Source: Candidatus Saccharimonadota bacterium
GTDB lineage: Bacteria; Patescibacteriota; Saccharimonadia; Saccharimonadales; Saccharimonadaceae
DNA: 12,541 bases
Assembly (NCBI GenBank): GCA_017515125.1
Contig: JAFWHP010000047.1
Location: 1-12,541 of the forward strand
Direction of reading: 5' to 3'
The position numbers and the translations under genes were made by a program. The stretch's first letter is position 1; every line of letters starts with the position of its first letter. A model generated the notes under the pieces. That model was given only the letters and a program-made list of their open reading frames with translations, was not told the origin of the DNA and made no database searches. Below, in pieces: positions 1 through 5,632 of the stretch.

Positions 1-898
1 ATACTGCCCCTACGGCCCCTGTTTCAATGACCGAAAAGCCTTTGAGAATTCTCTTAAGTCGCTTAAAAAACTAGCATCAACTCACAACGCAATCTTTATT
101 AGAGTCGAACCTCAATCCGCAGATTTTGCCAAAATCGCCCCTAAAAACACCGTCAAAACGAAAGACTTAAATCCCAAAGAAACTTGGCTCCTAGATTTAA
201 CCGGCCCTGACGAAGAGCTGAGAAACAAACTCCCCTCCAGGTTACTCCGCTATTATAAATCCGCCGCCAAAAAGGGAATTACTATCGAAACATCCAAAAA
301 CCCAGCAGACATCAAATATCTCCTTAAGCTCCAACGGGCCCTTGCGAGCGAAAAGGGAATTAATACTTTTTCAGAAGAGTATCTAATGACCGAGTTGAAA
401 CAACCATTCGCAACATTATACTTAGTATCAAAGCATGACGATCCAAATATATCCACTGACAATCAGACAACCTCGCAGGTCTCCCGCCAAACAGGTTCGT
501 CGAAAAGGGAAAGTGACGTCGTCAGCCAAGCAAAAATAGACTCAAAAGACAGTTTTAAGAACATTATCGCCGCCGGTCTAGTTTTTGATGATGACAAAAC
601 CAGATACAATCTTCAAGGCGCCCAATCCGACGAAGGTCGCAAACTCCACGCTACAGGCATCTTGACTGTGCAGCTCATCTTGGACGCAAAGAAGAAAGGT
701 CTAAATACATTTGATTTTTGGGGAATTGCCCCTGAAGGTGCCAGCCCCGATCATCCCTGGGCCGGATTTACCAACTTCAAAAAAACTTTCGCCGGCCACG
801 AGAAAGACTATGCCGGAACCTATGACCTCGTCTTGAATCCCCTAAAGTATAAACTCTATACCTCGATTAGAAAGCTCAACCGCATCATCCGAAAATAA
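1..898 (+). CDS. FemAB-family peptidoglycan aminoacyltransferase, 5' end missing
   Basis: The reading frame is open from base 2 to the TAA at 896-898, so the start lies outside the window; the ATG at 386 is internal. The visible part begins YCPYGPCF, like the FemAB motif before the first acyltransferase lobe. It then shows WLLDLTGPDEELRNKL and YYKSAAKKGITI, matching the family signature (W-x-LDL, then a basic K-A-x-x-K-G stretch), and ends with the second GNAT-like lobe (FDFWGI, FTNFKKTFAG). By family knowledge such enzymes transfer amino acids from aminoacyl-tRNA to lipid-linked peptidoglycan precursors to build interpeptide bridges; the substrate cannot be told. A hydrophilic Ser/Asp/Gln-rich insert (bases 428-562, about 45 residues) interrupts the second lobe between ATLYLV and IIAAGLVF. 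The next gene is a paralogue of the same fold. The family call is firm, the substrate open. Confidence 0.85.
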   Translation, partial: YCPYGPCFNDRKAFENSLKSLKKLASTHNAIFIRVEPQSADFAKIAPKNTVKTKDLNPKETWLLDLTGPDEELRNKLPSRLLRYYKSAAKKGITIETSKNPADIKYLLKLQRALASEKGINTFSEEYLMTELKQPFATLYLVSKHDDPNISTDNQTTSQVSRQTGSSKRESDVVSQAKIDSKDSFKNIIAAGLVFDDDKTRYNLQGAQSDEGRKLHATGILTVQLILDAKKKGLNTFDFWGIAPEGASPDHPWAGFTNFKKTFAGHEKDYAGTYDLVLNPLKYKLYTSIRKLNRIIRK

Positions 899-941
899 CC
901 AAATTTAGTATCTCCGGAATCATCATATATTAACAGGTGTT

Positions 942-953
942 TTATGCTATAAT
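942..953 (+). promoter_or_regulatory. Extended -10 promoter of the second FemAB gene
   Basis: TTATGCTATAAT contains a perfect TATAAT (948-953) with an upstream TG (945-946), an extended -10 element; no convincing -35 hexamer lies 17 bp upstream. Exactly six bases separate the hexamer from the ATG at 960, so transcription should begin on or next to the A of the start codon. The identical 12-mer occurs upstream of pilT at 9974-9985. Confidence 0.75.
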
Positions 954-959
954 CATATT

Positions 960-2102
960 ATGAATTTTGCAACCATAGACGGCGAAACATTTCGCGAATT
1001 CGCGAGCAAAAGCAAATACAAATCTTTCATGCAGACTCCCGAAATCGCCAAGCTCCGCGAGCAAAGCGGCTGGACGGTATATTATTTTGCCGTAACTGAA
1101 GAATCTCAGCCTAATGCGGCCATCCGCGAAGTCGCCAAATCAGCCGCACGCACATCCTCGGGAGCCAAGCCCCAATCTGAGAAAGATAGCATAATCGCTG
1201 CCGCTATGCTTGTAGCAAAACCTTCCTTCCTCGGGAAATCCGTTTTTCATTGCCCCGGCGGCCCACTCCTCGACTACGAAAACAAAACCCTCCTACACTT
1301 TTTCGTAAAGAACCTTAAATCCTTCATCAAATCCCATAATGGTTATGTTCTCCATATCGATCCCTACTACGAGATTAATCGTTATGACCGTAACGGCGAG
1401 CCGCTTTCCAATTACAAATCCCATCAAGAAGCCACCCATTATCTTGAATCCCTCGGTTTCAGCGAATTGAAGGACGCCAGCCAACCCAAGTATCTCTTTG
1501 TTATGGAACTAGACGGCCGCACGCCCGATCAAATTCTTTCCGACTTCAAACGCAATACCAGAAACCATGTCAAAAAAGCCGAGAAAAAAGGCGTCAAAGT
1601 CCGCGAGCTAAAAAGGGAAGAGCTCGGCACGTTAAAGCGGATTACCGAGTCCACCTCAAAGCGCCGCAATTTTACCGATCGGTCGCTTTCGTATTACGAG
1701 CAAATGTATGATCTTTTCGCTCCTAGGCACGAAGTAAAGTTCCTCGTAGCCGAAGCAGACGGCATCCCCCTCTCCGCCGCTATGTTTATGCTTTATGGCG
1801 ACGAGGTCGTATACCTTTTTTCCGGCAGCGACGAGAAATACATGAAAGAATATAATGCCCAGTATGCTATCCAGTGGCATATGATCAAATACGCGGCCGA
1901 GCATGGGTACAAAATCTACAATTTTTACGGCATCCATGGTCTACCCGACAAATCCGACCCCGACTACGGCATCTACGATTTTAAAAAAGGCTTTGGCGCC
2001 GACTACGGCCGCATTGTCGAGTTAATCGGCACTTTTGAGCTCCCAGCAAATAAGCCATTTTTCTATCTCCATCAACTCTTATCGAAGCTAAAGCACCATT
2101 AA
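960..2102 (+). CDS. FemAB-family peptidoglycan aminoacyltransferase
   Basis: This 380-residue protein has two GNAT-like lobes. FHCPGGPLLDY (about 97-107) matches the family's GP motif. YLFVMELDG followed by SDFKRNTRNHVKKAEKKGVKV (194-214) is the typical signature of a conserved strand plus basic helix. The C-terminal lobe has LSAAMFMLYGDEVVYLFSGSD and YNFYGIHG, then DYGIYDFKKGFGADYGRIVE, which matches the closing G-x-Y-x-F-K-x-x-F-G pattern. The expected role is addition of bridge amino acids to peptidoglycan precursors from aminoacyl-tRNA at the cytoplasmic membrane face. A hydrophilic linker (residues 47-77) interrupts the first lobe, whereas the upstream paralogue carries its insert in the second lobe. 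No Shine-Dalgarno sequence precedes the ATG, and the -10 box places the RNA start at the codon, so it appears leaderless. The amino acid specificity is unknown. Confidence 0.88.
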   Translation: MNFATIDGETFREFASKSKYKSFMQTPEIAKLREQSGWTVYYFAVTEESQPNAAIREVAKSAARTSSGAKPQSEKDSIIAAAMLVAKPSFLGKSVFHCPGGPLLDYENKTLLHFFVKNLKSFIKSHNGYVLHIDPYYEINRYDRNGEPLSNYKSHQEATHYLESLGFSELKDASQPKYLFVMELDGRTPDQILSDFKRNTRNHVKKAEKKGVKVRELKREELGTLKRITESTSKRRNFTDRSLSYYEQMYDLFAPRHEVKFLVAEADGIPLSAAMFMLYGDEVVYLFSGSDEKYMKEYNAQYAIQWHMIKYAAEHGYKIYNFYGIHGLPDKSDPDYGIYDFKKGFGADYGRIVELIGTFELPANKPFFYLHQLLSKLKHH

Positions 2103-2351
2103 CTCACCCCATACAACCACCCCACCAGATAACCCCCTACTATACATTACACATTAACAAAAATTAAATCTTTTTGTCATCATTTGTCTAAACTGCACCA
2201 TTATTAGTTGACGCTTGCAGCAATCCAGGACAACCCCCAAACCCTTCTCTTCGGCGAAATAAAAAACCGCACAATATAATTACTGAAATCTATGCAATAA
2301 AACAATTCCTTGATTGTTGACCCAAATATTGACTTTTTAGAAGTGTAATAC

Positions 2352-2380
2352 CTGACTTTTTCGCAGTTCATCTATATAAT
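2352..2380 (+). promoter_or_regulatory. Candidate distal promoter facing rpsF
   Basis: CTGACT (2352-2357), a 17-bp spacer and a perfect TATAAT (2375-2380) form a good sigma-70-type promoter, with predicted start near 2387. The decamer that holds its -35 box, CTGACTTTTT, repeats an earlier TTGACTTTTT at 2329-2338, which has no matching -10. No gene starts directly downstream, so the RNA would run through the repeat array into the rpsF leader, or be a short unknown transcript. The hexamers are seen directly; use is inferred. Confidence 0.5.
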
Positions 2381-2455
2381 GACTAAGTCTAGGCTCGCTA
2401 TATTATCAGGCGCATAAACTAGTTATAAAAAAACACGCAATCTGCCCCCTATAAA

Positions 2456-2518
2456 ACTATACATAAACTATACATATTTTTTGAAAAACTATACATATTC
2501 TCGTTAAAAGTATACACA
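2456..2518 (+). repeat. Phased array of ACTATACATA-type direct repeats
   Basis: Three exact copies of ACTATACATA start at 2456, 2467 and 2488, and a variant AGTATACACA starts at 2509. Start-to-start distances are 11, 21 and 21 bp, about one, two and two helical turns, so all copies face the same side of the DNA. A further near-copy, ACTATACATT, starts at 2139 in the same orientation. The array lies between the two candidate rpsF promoters. Such geometry fits a cooperatively bound operator or iteron-like/DnaA-type sites; the variant copy matches seven of nine positions of the DnaA box consensus TTATCCACA, the others six. Confidence 0.75.
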
Positions 2519-2529
2519 TTTTCCAATCA

Positions 2530-2547
2530 GCACAAGCTGCACAAGCT
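2530..2547 (+). repeat. 9-bp tandem duplication
   Basis: GCACAAGCT occurs twice with no gap (2530-2538 and 2539-2547), 25 bp upstream of the -35 box of the proximal rpsF promoter. It may be a simple slippage duplication or a paired protein site; nothing further can be said from sequence. Confidence 0.6.
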
Positions 2548-2572
2548 AAAACATTGGCACACCAGGCACCCC

Positions 2573-2601
2573 TTGCATTTTCCCAGAAAAAGAGGTATAA
2601 T
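2573..2601 (+). promoter_or_regulatory. Proximal promoter of the rpsF-ssb-rpsR-efp operon
   Basis: TTGCAT (2573-2578), a 17-bp spacer and TATAAT (2596-2601) predict a start near 2608, giving an 86-nt leader. The pilM promoter has the same -35 hexamer, the same following TTT and the same 17-bp spacing, which supports both calls. Confidence 0.75.
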
Positions 2602-2607
2602 AAAGAC

Positions 2608-2693
2608 ATAATATTAGCTCAGCAAATATGCCAACCCGGCAAGCGAGGAATTAGAGCCGGAGAACAGTATTTGCTTTAACCAAAGGAGTTCTC
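2608..2693 (+). promoter_or_regulatory. Structured rpsF leader, likely S6:S18 autoregulatory element
   Basis: A closing stem pairs AGCAAATA (2621-2628) with TATTTGCT (2668-2675), perfect over 8 bp. Inside it CCGGC (2636-2640) pairs with GCCGG (2656-2660) around a 15-nt loop containing GAGGAAT (2645-2651). Bacterial rpsF leaders are known to carry a motif bound by the S6:S18 complex that imitates its 16S rRNA site and includes a conserved CCG. GAGGAAT shortly before CCGG recalls GAGGAAUACCGG of 16S rRNA helix 23 (from memory). The Shine-Dalgarno AAAGGAG (2682-2688) lies just beyond the closing stem, so bound protein could limit ribosome access. Both partners, S6 and S18, are encoded in this operon. 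Pairing is seen; the regulatory role is inferred. Confidence 0.65.
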
Positions 2694-3101
2694 ATGAGAG
2701 ATTATGAACTAACCGTTCTATTTCACCCCGATCTCGAGGTGAATCCGGACCCTGCCGTCGAAAAGGTAAAGAAGATTATTGCCCAGGCCGGCGGTAAAAT
2801 CACTAAGGAAGAAAACGAAGGGAAGAAGCGTATGGCCTACCAAATCGCAGGTCAGACTTTTGCGTTATACTATTTCGCAAATCTTTCGCTTCCAGTTGAT
2901 GCGCCGGACAAAATCGCGGCCAGCCTCAATATCGCCGACGAGGTAATTCGTTTCTTGCTGGTTCGTGCCGACGAGCGAAAGGCGAAGTCCAAGCACACCG
3001 AATCCAAAAGTGCCGACAGGCATGATGCGGAATCAGTAGAATCTGATGAGCCAAAAGATAGGGCCAAAGAATCAAGCGAAGAGAATAAAGAGGAGGAATA
3101 A
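2694..3101 (+). CDS. rpsF: 30S ribosomal protein S6 with charged C-terminal tail
   Basis: The 135-residue protein begins MRDYELTVLFHPDL and contains the S6 pattern: IIAQAGGKITKEENEGKKRMAYQI, then FALYYFANLSLP and a strand ending RFLLVRAD. S6 binds 16S rRNA in the 30S platform as a heterodimer with S18. The ferredoxin-like core covers roughly residues 1-98; the remaining approximately 37 residues are a Lys/Glu/Ser-rich, probably disordered tail, an extension of the sort seen variably in S6 proteins. AAAGGAG stands 5 nt before the ATG. It is the first gene of an operon with ssb (3-nt gap), rpsR and efp. Its end codes for GAGGAGG, which supplies the ribosome-binding site of ssb. Confidence 0.95.
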   Translation: MRDYELTVLFHPDLEVNPDPAVEKVKKIIAQAGGKITKEENEGKKRMAYQIAGQTFALYYFANLSLPVDAPDKIAASLNIADEVIRFLLVRADERKAKSKHTESKSADRHDAESVESDEPKDRAKESSEENKEEE

Positions 3102-3104
3102 TTT

Positions 3105-3647
3105 ATGCGCGGTTTTTCTAAAGTAGTCATTGCGGGGAATAATACTCGCGACCCGGAGCTTCGTACTACTCCAGGTGGAGCTACTGTCTGCTCGTTCACA
3201 ATAGCTGTCAACCGCAGTTATCGGGATACTAATGGCGAGCAGCGAGAGAGCGTTTCGTTTATTGATTGCACAGCATGGGGTAAACCCGGCGAGATTATTC
3301 ATCAATACATTAAAAAAGGCTCTCCGTTACTAGTTTCTGGTCGTCTTGAGCAGCGTAGCTGGGAAGACAAGAATACCGGCCAAAAACGCTCGCGCACCGA
3401 AGTCGTAGTAGATGATTTTAACTTCATAAACGACGGCAGTCGTAGCGACTCGGGTACTTATTATAATGGCTCTTCAGCGACAGATAGCTTTGCTTCAGAA
3501 AAAAGCTCAGAAAAGGCTTCAGAAAAAGCCTCTGAAAAAGCATCAGATAAAGCAGGTGCCACCACCACTGATGGAGCCAACGGTGCTGATATAGTCCCCG
3601 ACGACATTCCAGAAGGCGAGATTAATCTCAGCGAGATACCATTCTAA
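3105..3647 (+). CDS. ssb: Single-stranded DNA-binding protein
   Basis: The first approximately 110 residues form the OB-fold: MRGFSKVVIAGNNTRDPELR, SFTIAVNRSY, ESVSFIDCTAWGKPGEIIHQYIKKGSPLLVSGRLEQRSW and a strand ending in VVVDDFNFI. SSB coats single strands during replication, repair and recombination, normally as a tetramer. A Ser/Glu/Lys/Ala-rich linker with five four-residue repeats (SEKS/SEKA/SDKA) follows. The acidic tip, DDIPEGEINLSEIPF, is the usual partner-protein docking peptide ending in IPF. AGGAGG lies 8 nt before the ATG, inside the end of rpsF. Placement between rpsF and rpsR is the classical bacterial order. Confidence 0.96.
   Translation: MRGFSKVVIAGNNTRDPELRTTPGGATVCSFTIAVNRSYRDTNGEQRESVSFIDCTAWGKPGEIIHQYIKKGSPLLVSGRLEQRSWEDKNTGQKRSRTEVVVDDFNFINDGSRSDSGTYYNGSSATDSFASEKSSEKASEKASEKASDKAGATTTDGANGADIVPDDIPEGEINLSEIPF
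3495..3554 (+). repeat. Five 12-bp tandem repeats inside ssb
   Basis: Five consecutive 12-bp units of the type TCAGAAAAAGCC code for SEKS, SEKA, SEKA, SEKA and SDKA in the disordered linker. The unit length is a multiple of three, so slippage would lengthen or shorten the linker without breaking the frame. Synonymous changes between units suggest the array is not very recent. Confidence 0.85.
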
Positions 3648-3678
3648 TAATTTATAACTAACCGAAGGAGAATCGAAA

Positions 3679-3876
3679 ATGAAACGGATTAAAAGTGATC
3701 CAAACCTATACTTTGACTATCGCGACATCAAGACCTTGGGTCGATATATCGATAGTTACGGTCGGATTGAGCCAATGAGCAAAACTGGCCTTTCCGCAAA
3801 GCAACAGCGTCAGCTAGCCGTCGCTATTAAGCGCGCGCGCCACATTGCGCTTTTGCCATTCGTATCAAATAATTAA
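3679..3876 (+). CDS. rpsR: 30S ribosomal protein S18, short form
   Basis: The 65-residue protein has the S18 core: [20 protein letters not shown], then [26 protein letters not shown], in which the Q-R...IKRAR-x-x-ALLPF block is diagnostic. S18 pairs with S6 on the 30S platform. It is about ten residues shorter than the common 75-residue form, missing N-terminal length. GAAGGAG precedes the ATG at a normal distance. The ssb-rpsR gap is 31 nt, and rpsR is followed 11 nt later by efp. Shared control with rpsF through the leader would match production of both partners. Confidence 0.95.
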   Translation: MKRIKSDPNLYFDYRDIKTLGRYIDSYGRIEPMSKTGLSAKQQRQLAVAIKRARHIALLPFVSNN

Positions 3877-3887
3877 AAGGAGTAATA

Positions 3888-4448
3888 ATGTACGGACCAA
3901 CAGATCTTAAGAAAAACACCCTTATCACTTTGGACGGTCAGCCGTACAAGGTGGTAGAATACTCGCAAAAAGTCATGGGGCGCGGCGGATCAATTGTTAA
4001 TGTGAAGGTCAAAAACCTCATCACTGGCGCACTTTTACCAAAAACCTTTAAGGGCCAAGAGAAAATCGAACCAGCCGAGGTAACGACCAAAAAGGTTCAG
4101 TATCTATATAAAGACGACGAAAAGTTCTACTTCATGGACCCAGAGTCGTTCGAGCAATATGAATTAAACCAGGACCTCGTCGGGGATGCTCGAGACTTTA
4201 TGAAAGATGGCGACGAAATGGAAATCCAATTCTATAATGGTACGCCAATCAATCTTCAGCTTCCTAAGAATCTTTGGCTCAAAGTGACCTACACTGAGAG
4301 CGTCGTTAAGGGCGATACCACGAGTTCTGTCATGAAAGACGCCACTTTGGAAACCGGGACAGTCATCAAGGTTCCAGCATTTATTAAAGAGGGCGACATT
4401 GTTTCCGTAGATACCGAAACCCGTGCCTATCGCGAACGCAAAAAATAG
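3888..4448 (+). CDS. efp: Translation elongation factor P
   Basis: The protein has 186 residues, the usual EF-P length, with a KOW-like domain (about 1-64) and two OB domains. The last contains NLQLPKNLWLKVTYTES, VKGDTTSSVMKDATLETG and VPAFIKEGDIVSVDTETRAYRERK, all typical. EF-P enters the ribosome near the E site and speeds peptide bond formation at proline runs. The domain I loop that reaches the peptidyl-transferase centre reads MGRGGS (30-35), so the tip residue is Arg32 where many bacteria have Lys in a PGKG loop. No modifying-enzyme gene is nearby. AAGGAG lies 5 nt before the ATG. It is the last gene of the rpsF operon, in the place where rplI often stands, and is the only gene here that stops with TAG. 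Confidence 0.96.
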   Translation: MYGPTDLKKNTLITLDGQPYKVVEYSQKVMGRGGSIVNVKVKNLITGALLPKTFKGQEKIEPAEVTTKKVQYLYKDDEKFYFMDPESFEQYELNQDLVGDARDFMKDGDEMEIQFYNGTPINLQLPKNLWLKVTYTESVVKGDTTSSVMKDATLETGTVIKVPAFIKEGDIVSVDTETRAYRERKK

Positions 4449-4513
4449 TAAAACAGCAAGAATCCGCAAAAGGCAAAAATAGCGGCAAGAAGCTCCCGCA
4501 AAACAGGGAATTA

Positions 4514-4545
4514 AAAAATAAAAGCCGAAAAAGGCTTTTATTTTT
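4514..4545 (+). terminator. Intrinsic terminator after efp
   Basis: A perfect 13-bp stem (4514-4526 with 4533-4545) encloses the 6-nt loop GAAAAA. The core AAAAGCC/GGCTTTT is GC-closed at the top, the 3' arm continues as TTTTATTTTTATT, and the 5' arm is an A-tract, so it could work in both directions. It separates the rpsF operon from the pilM promoter, whose -35 box begins 6 nt after the stem. Confidence 0.9.
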
Positions 4546-4550
4546 ATTGC

Positions 4551-4579
4551 TTGCATTTTTGAAATAAACCATATATAAT
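4551..4579 (+). promoter_or_regulatory. Promoter of the type IV pilus operon
   Basis: TTGCAT (4551-4556), a 17-bp spacer and TATAAT (4574-4579) match the rpsF promoter in hexamer and spacing. Exactly six bases separate TATAAT from the pilM ATG at 4586, predicting an RNA that starts on the A of the start codon. Confidence 0.8.
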
Positions 4580-4585
4580 ATAAGC

Positions 4586-5632
4586 ATGAACTTATTACAT
4601 GGCGTGGGCGACTTCTTCTCACTTGATATTGGGACAAATTCAATGCGTATCGTACAGTTATCCGGCGATACTCAGCATGGTTGGACTCTTCAGAAATTTG
4701 CTTATGTCCCAATGGACCAAAAGTTAACTCAAGACAATTCCGAACTCGGGCGCAAACGCTTAGGCGAGGCTATTTTGGGCGCCGTAAATCAGGCCGGCAT
4801 CAAGACCAAGAATGTCGCAATCGGTTTGCCAGCCACAAAGACTTTTACCTCGATTGTCGAAACCGATACCCTGCCAGAAAAAGAACTTCGAAAGACCTTC
4901 AAATACGAAATGGAAAAATACATCCCCATGGCCATCAATGATGCCAAAGCAGATTATATCATTCTAGGCCCGAGTCCCAATGATCCGGCCAAGACCGAAA
5001 TCCTAATTTCATCCGTTGCCAAGGAATATGCCGAAACTACAATGGAAATGATCGAGAAAACCGAATTGAATATTATCGCCATGGAGCCAGAACCATTAGC
5101 AATGGCTAGAGCGCTCGCCTCCCCAGGCGCAATTGACGCCACCATGGTTGTAGACTTCGGCGAAAACTCCGCTGATATTGTCGTATTATTTAAGAATCAG
5201 CCTCGCTTGGTCCGCTCCGTCCCAGGTGGTTTTTCTGTACTTGTCAAGGCAGTGACAAACGGTCTCGGTATCAGGGAAGACCAGGCCCGTCAGTTTATTT
5301 TGAAATTCGGCCTTGATCCTAGCCAAGTTGAAGGCCAAGTTCTCCGCATCCTGGATACCCATCTCGATAATTTTGCATCCGAGCTCGGCAAATCCGTCCG
5401 CTTCTTCCAAACTCGTTATCTCGGCGGCAAAGTTGGCGGCATTGTTCTATCTGGCTATGCCGGCATGATCCCGCTACTTTCGGAGTTTATCGAAAGCAAA
5501 ATTGGCATACCGACCGCAAAGGGCAATCCATGGCAATTCGTCCGCACGACAGAGGAGCAGCAGCGCGTCCTTATGCCGGTCGCTTGTGAATTTGCCGTTG
5601 CAATAGGTTTATCAGAAAGGAGCAATGACTAA
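4586..5632 (+). CDS. pilM: Type IV pilus assembly ATPase-fold protein PilM
   Basis: The 348-residue protein has the actin/FtsA-like nucleotide fold of PilM: FFSLDIGTNSMRIVQLS (phosphate 1, Asp14), MVVDFGENSADIVVL (phosphate 2, Asp190) and GGIVLSGYAGMIPLLSEFI (adenosine motif, about 284-302), followed by the GNPW stretch. PilM sits on the cytoplasmic face of the membrane and binds the N-terminus of PilN, linking the membrane complex to the motor. The adenosine motif reads SGYAG, with Tyr where a second Gly is usual. No Shine-Dalgarno sequence precedes the ATG, and the -10 spacing indicates a leaderless mRNA. Its TAA overlaps the ATG of the next gene as TAATG, so translation is probably coupled. 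Confidence 0.93.
   Translation: MNLLHGVGDFFSLDIGTNSMRIVQLSGDTQHGWTLQKFAYVPMDQKLTQDNSELGRKRLGEAILGAVNQAGIKTKNVAIGLPATKTFTSIVETDTLPEKELRKTFKYEMEKYIPMAINDAKADYIILGPSPNDPAKTEILISSVAKEYAETTMEMIEKTELNIIAMEPEPLAMARALASPGAIDATMVVDFGENSADIVVLFKNQPRLVRSVPGGFSVLVKAVTNGLGIREDQARQFILKFGLDPSQVEGQVLRILDTHLDNFASELGKSVRFFQTRYLGGKVGGIVLSGYAGMIPLLSEFIESKIGIPTAKGNPWQFVRTTEEQQRVLMPVACEFAVAIGLSERSND

Larger units (their letters stand above)
2103..2693. other. Gene-free regulatory region between femAB and rpsF
   Basis: No open reading frame of useful length, tRNA or rRNA was recognised in these 591 bases. Just after the FemAB stop, an AT-only-closed hairpin (ACAAAAA 2157-2163 with TTTTTGT 2171-2177) may be a weak terminator. 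A TATAAT at 2275-2280 has neither a -35 box nor a TG extension, so it is not called. The right half holds two candidate promoters, a phased repeat array, a 9-bp tandem duplication and the rpsF leader, each listed separately. The sequence is notably C-rich and G-poor on this strand near 2103-2140 and AT-rich around 2400-2520. Confidence 0.7.

Noticed and set aside
386..898. ATG at 386 as the start of an independent 170-residue gene
   Set aside because: The same frame is open to the left edge and encodes the N-terminal FemAB signatures, so this is an internal methionine.
2157..2177. AT-rich hairpin as the FemAB terminator
   Set aside because: The 7-bp stem has one G-C pair only and a short T-run inside the stem; too weak to call, mentioned only under the intergenic region.
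2275..2280. TATAAT as another promoter in the femAB-rpsF gap
   Set aside because: No -35 hexamer at 16-18 bp and no TG extension; expected by chance in AT-rich DNA.
2456..2518. CRISPR array
   Set aside because: The units are only 10 bp, spacers are 1 to 11 bp, and no cas genes are near; phased protein sites fit better.
4164..4712. 182-residue open frame on the minus strand
   Set aside because: It runs antisense through efp, the terminator and the start of pilM, with no family resemblance and no ribosome-binding site: a shadow.
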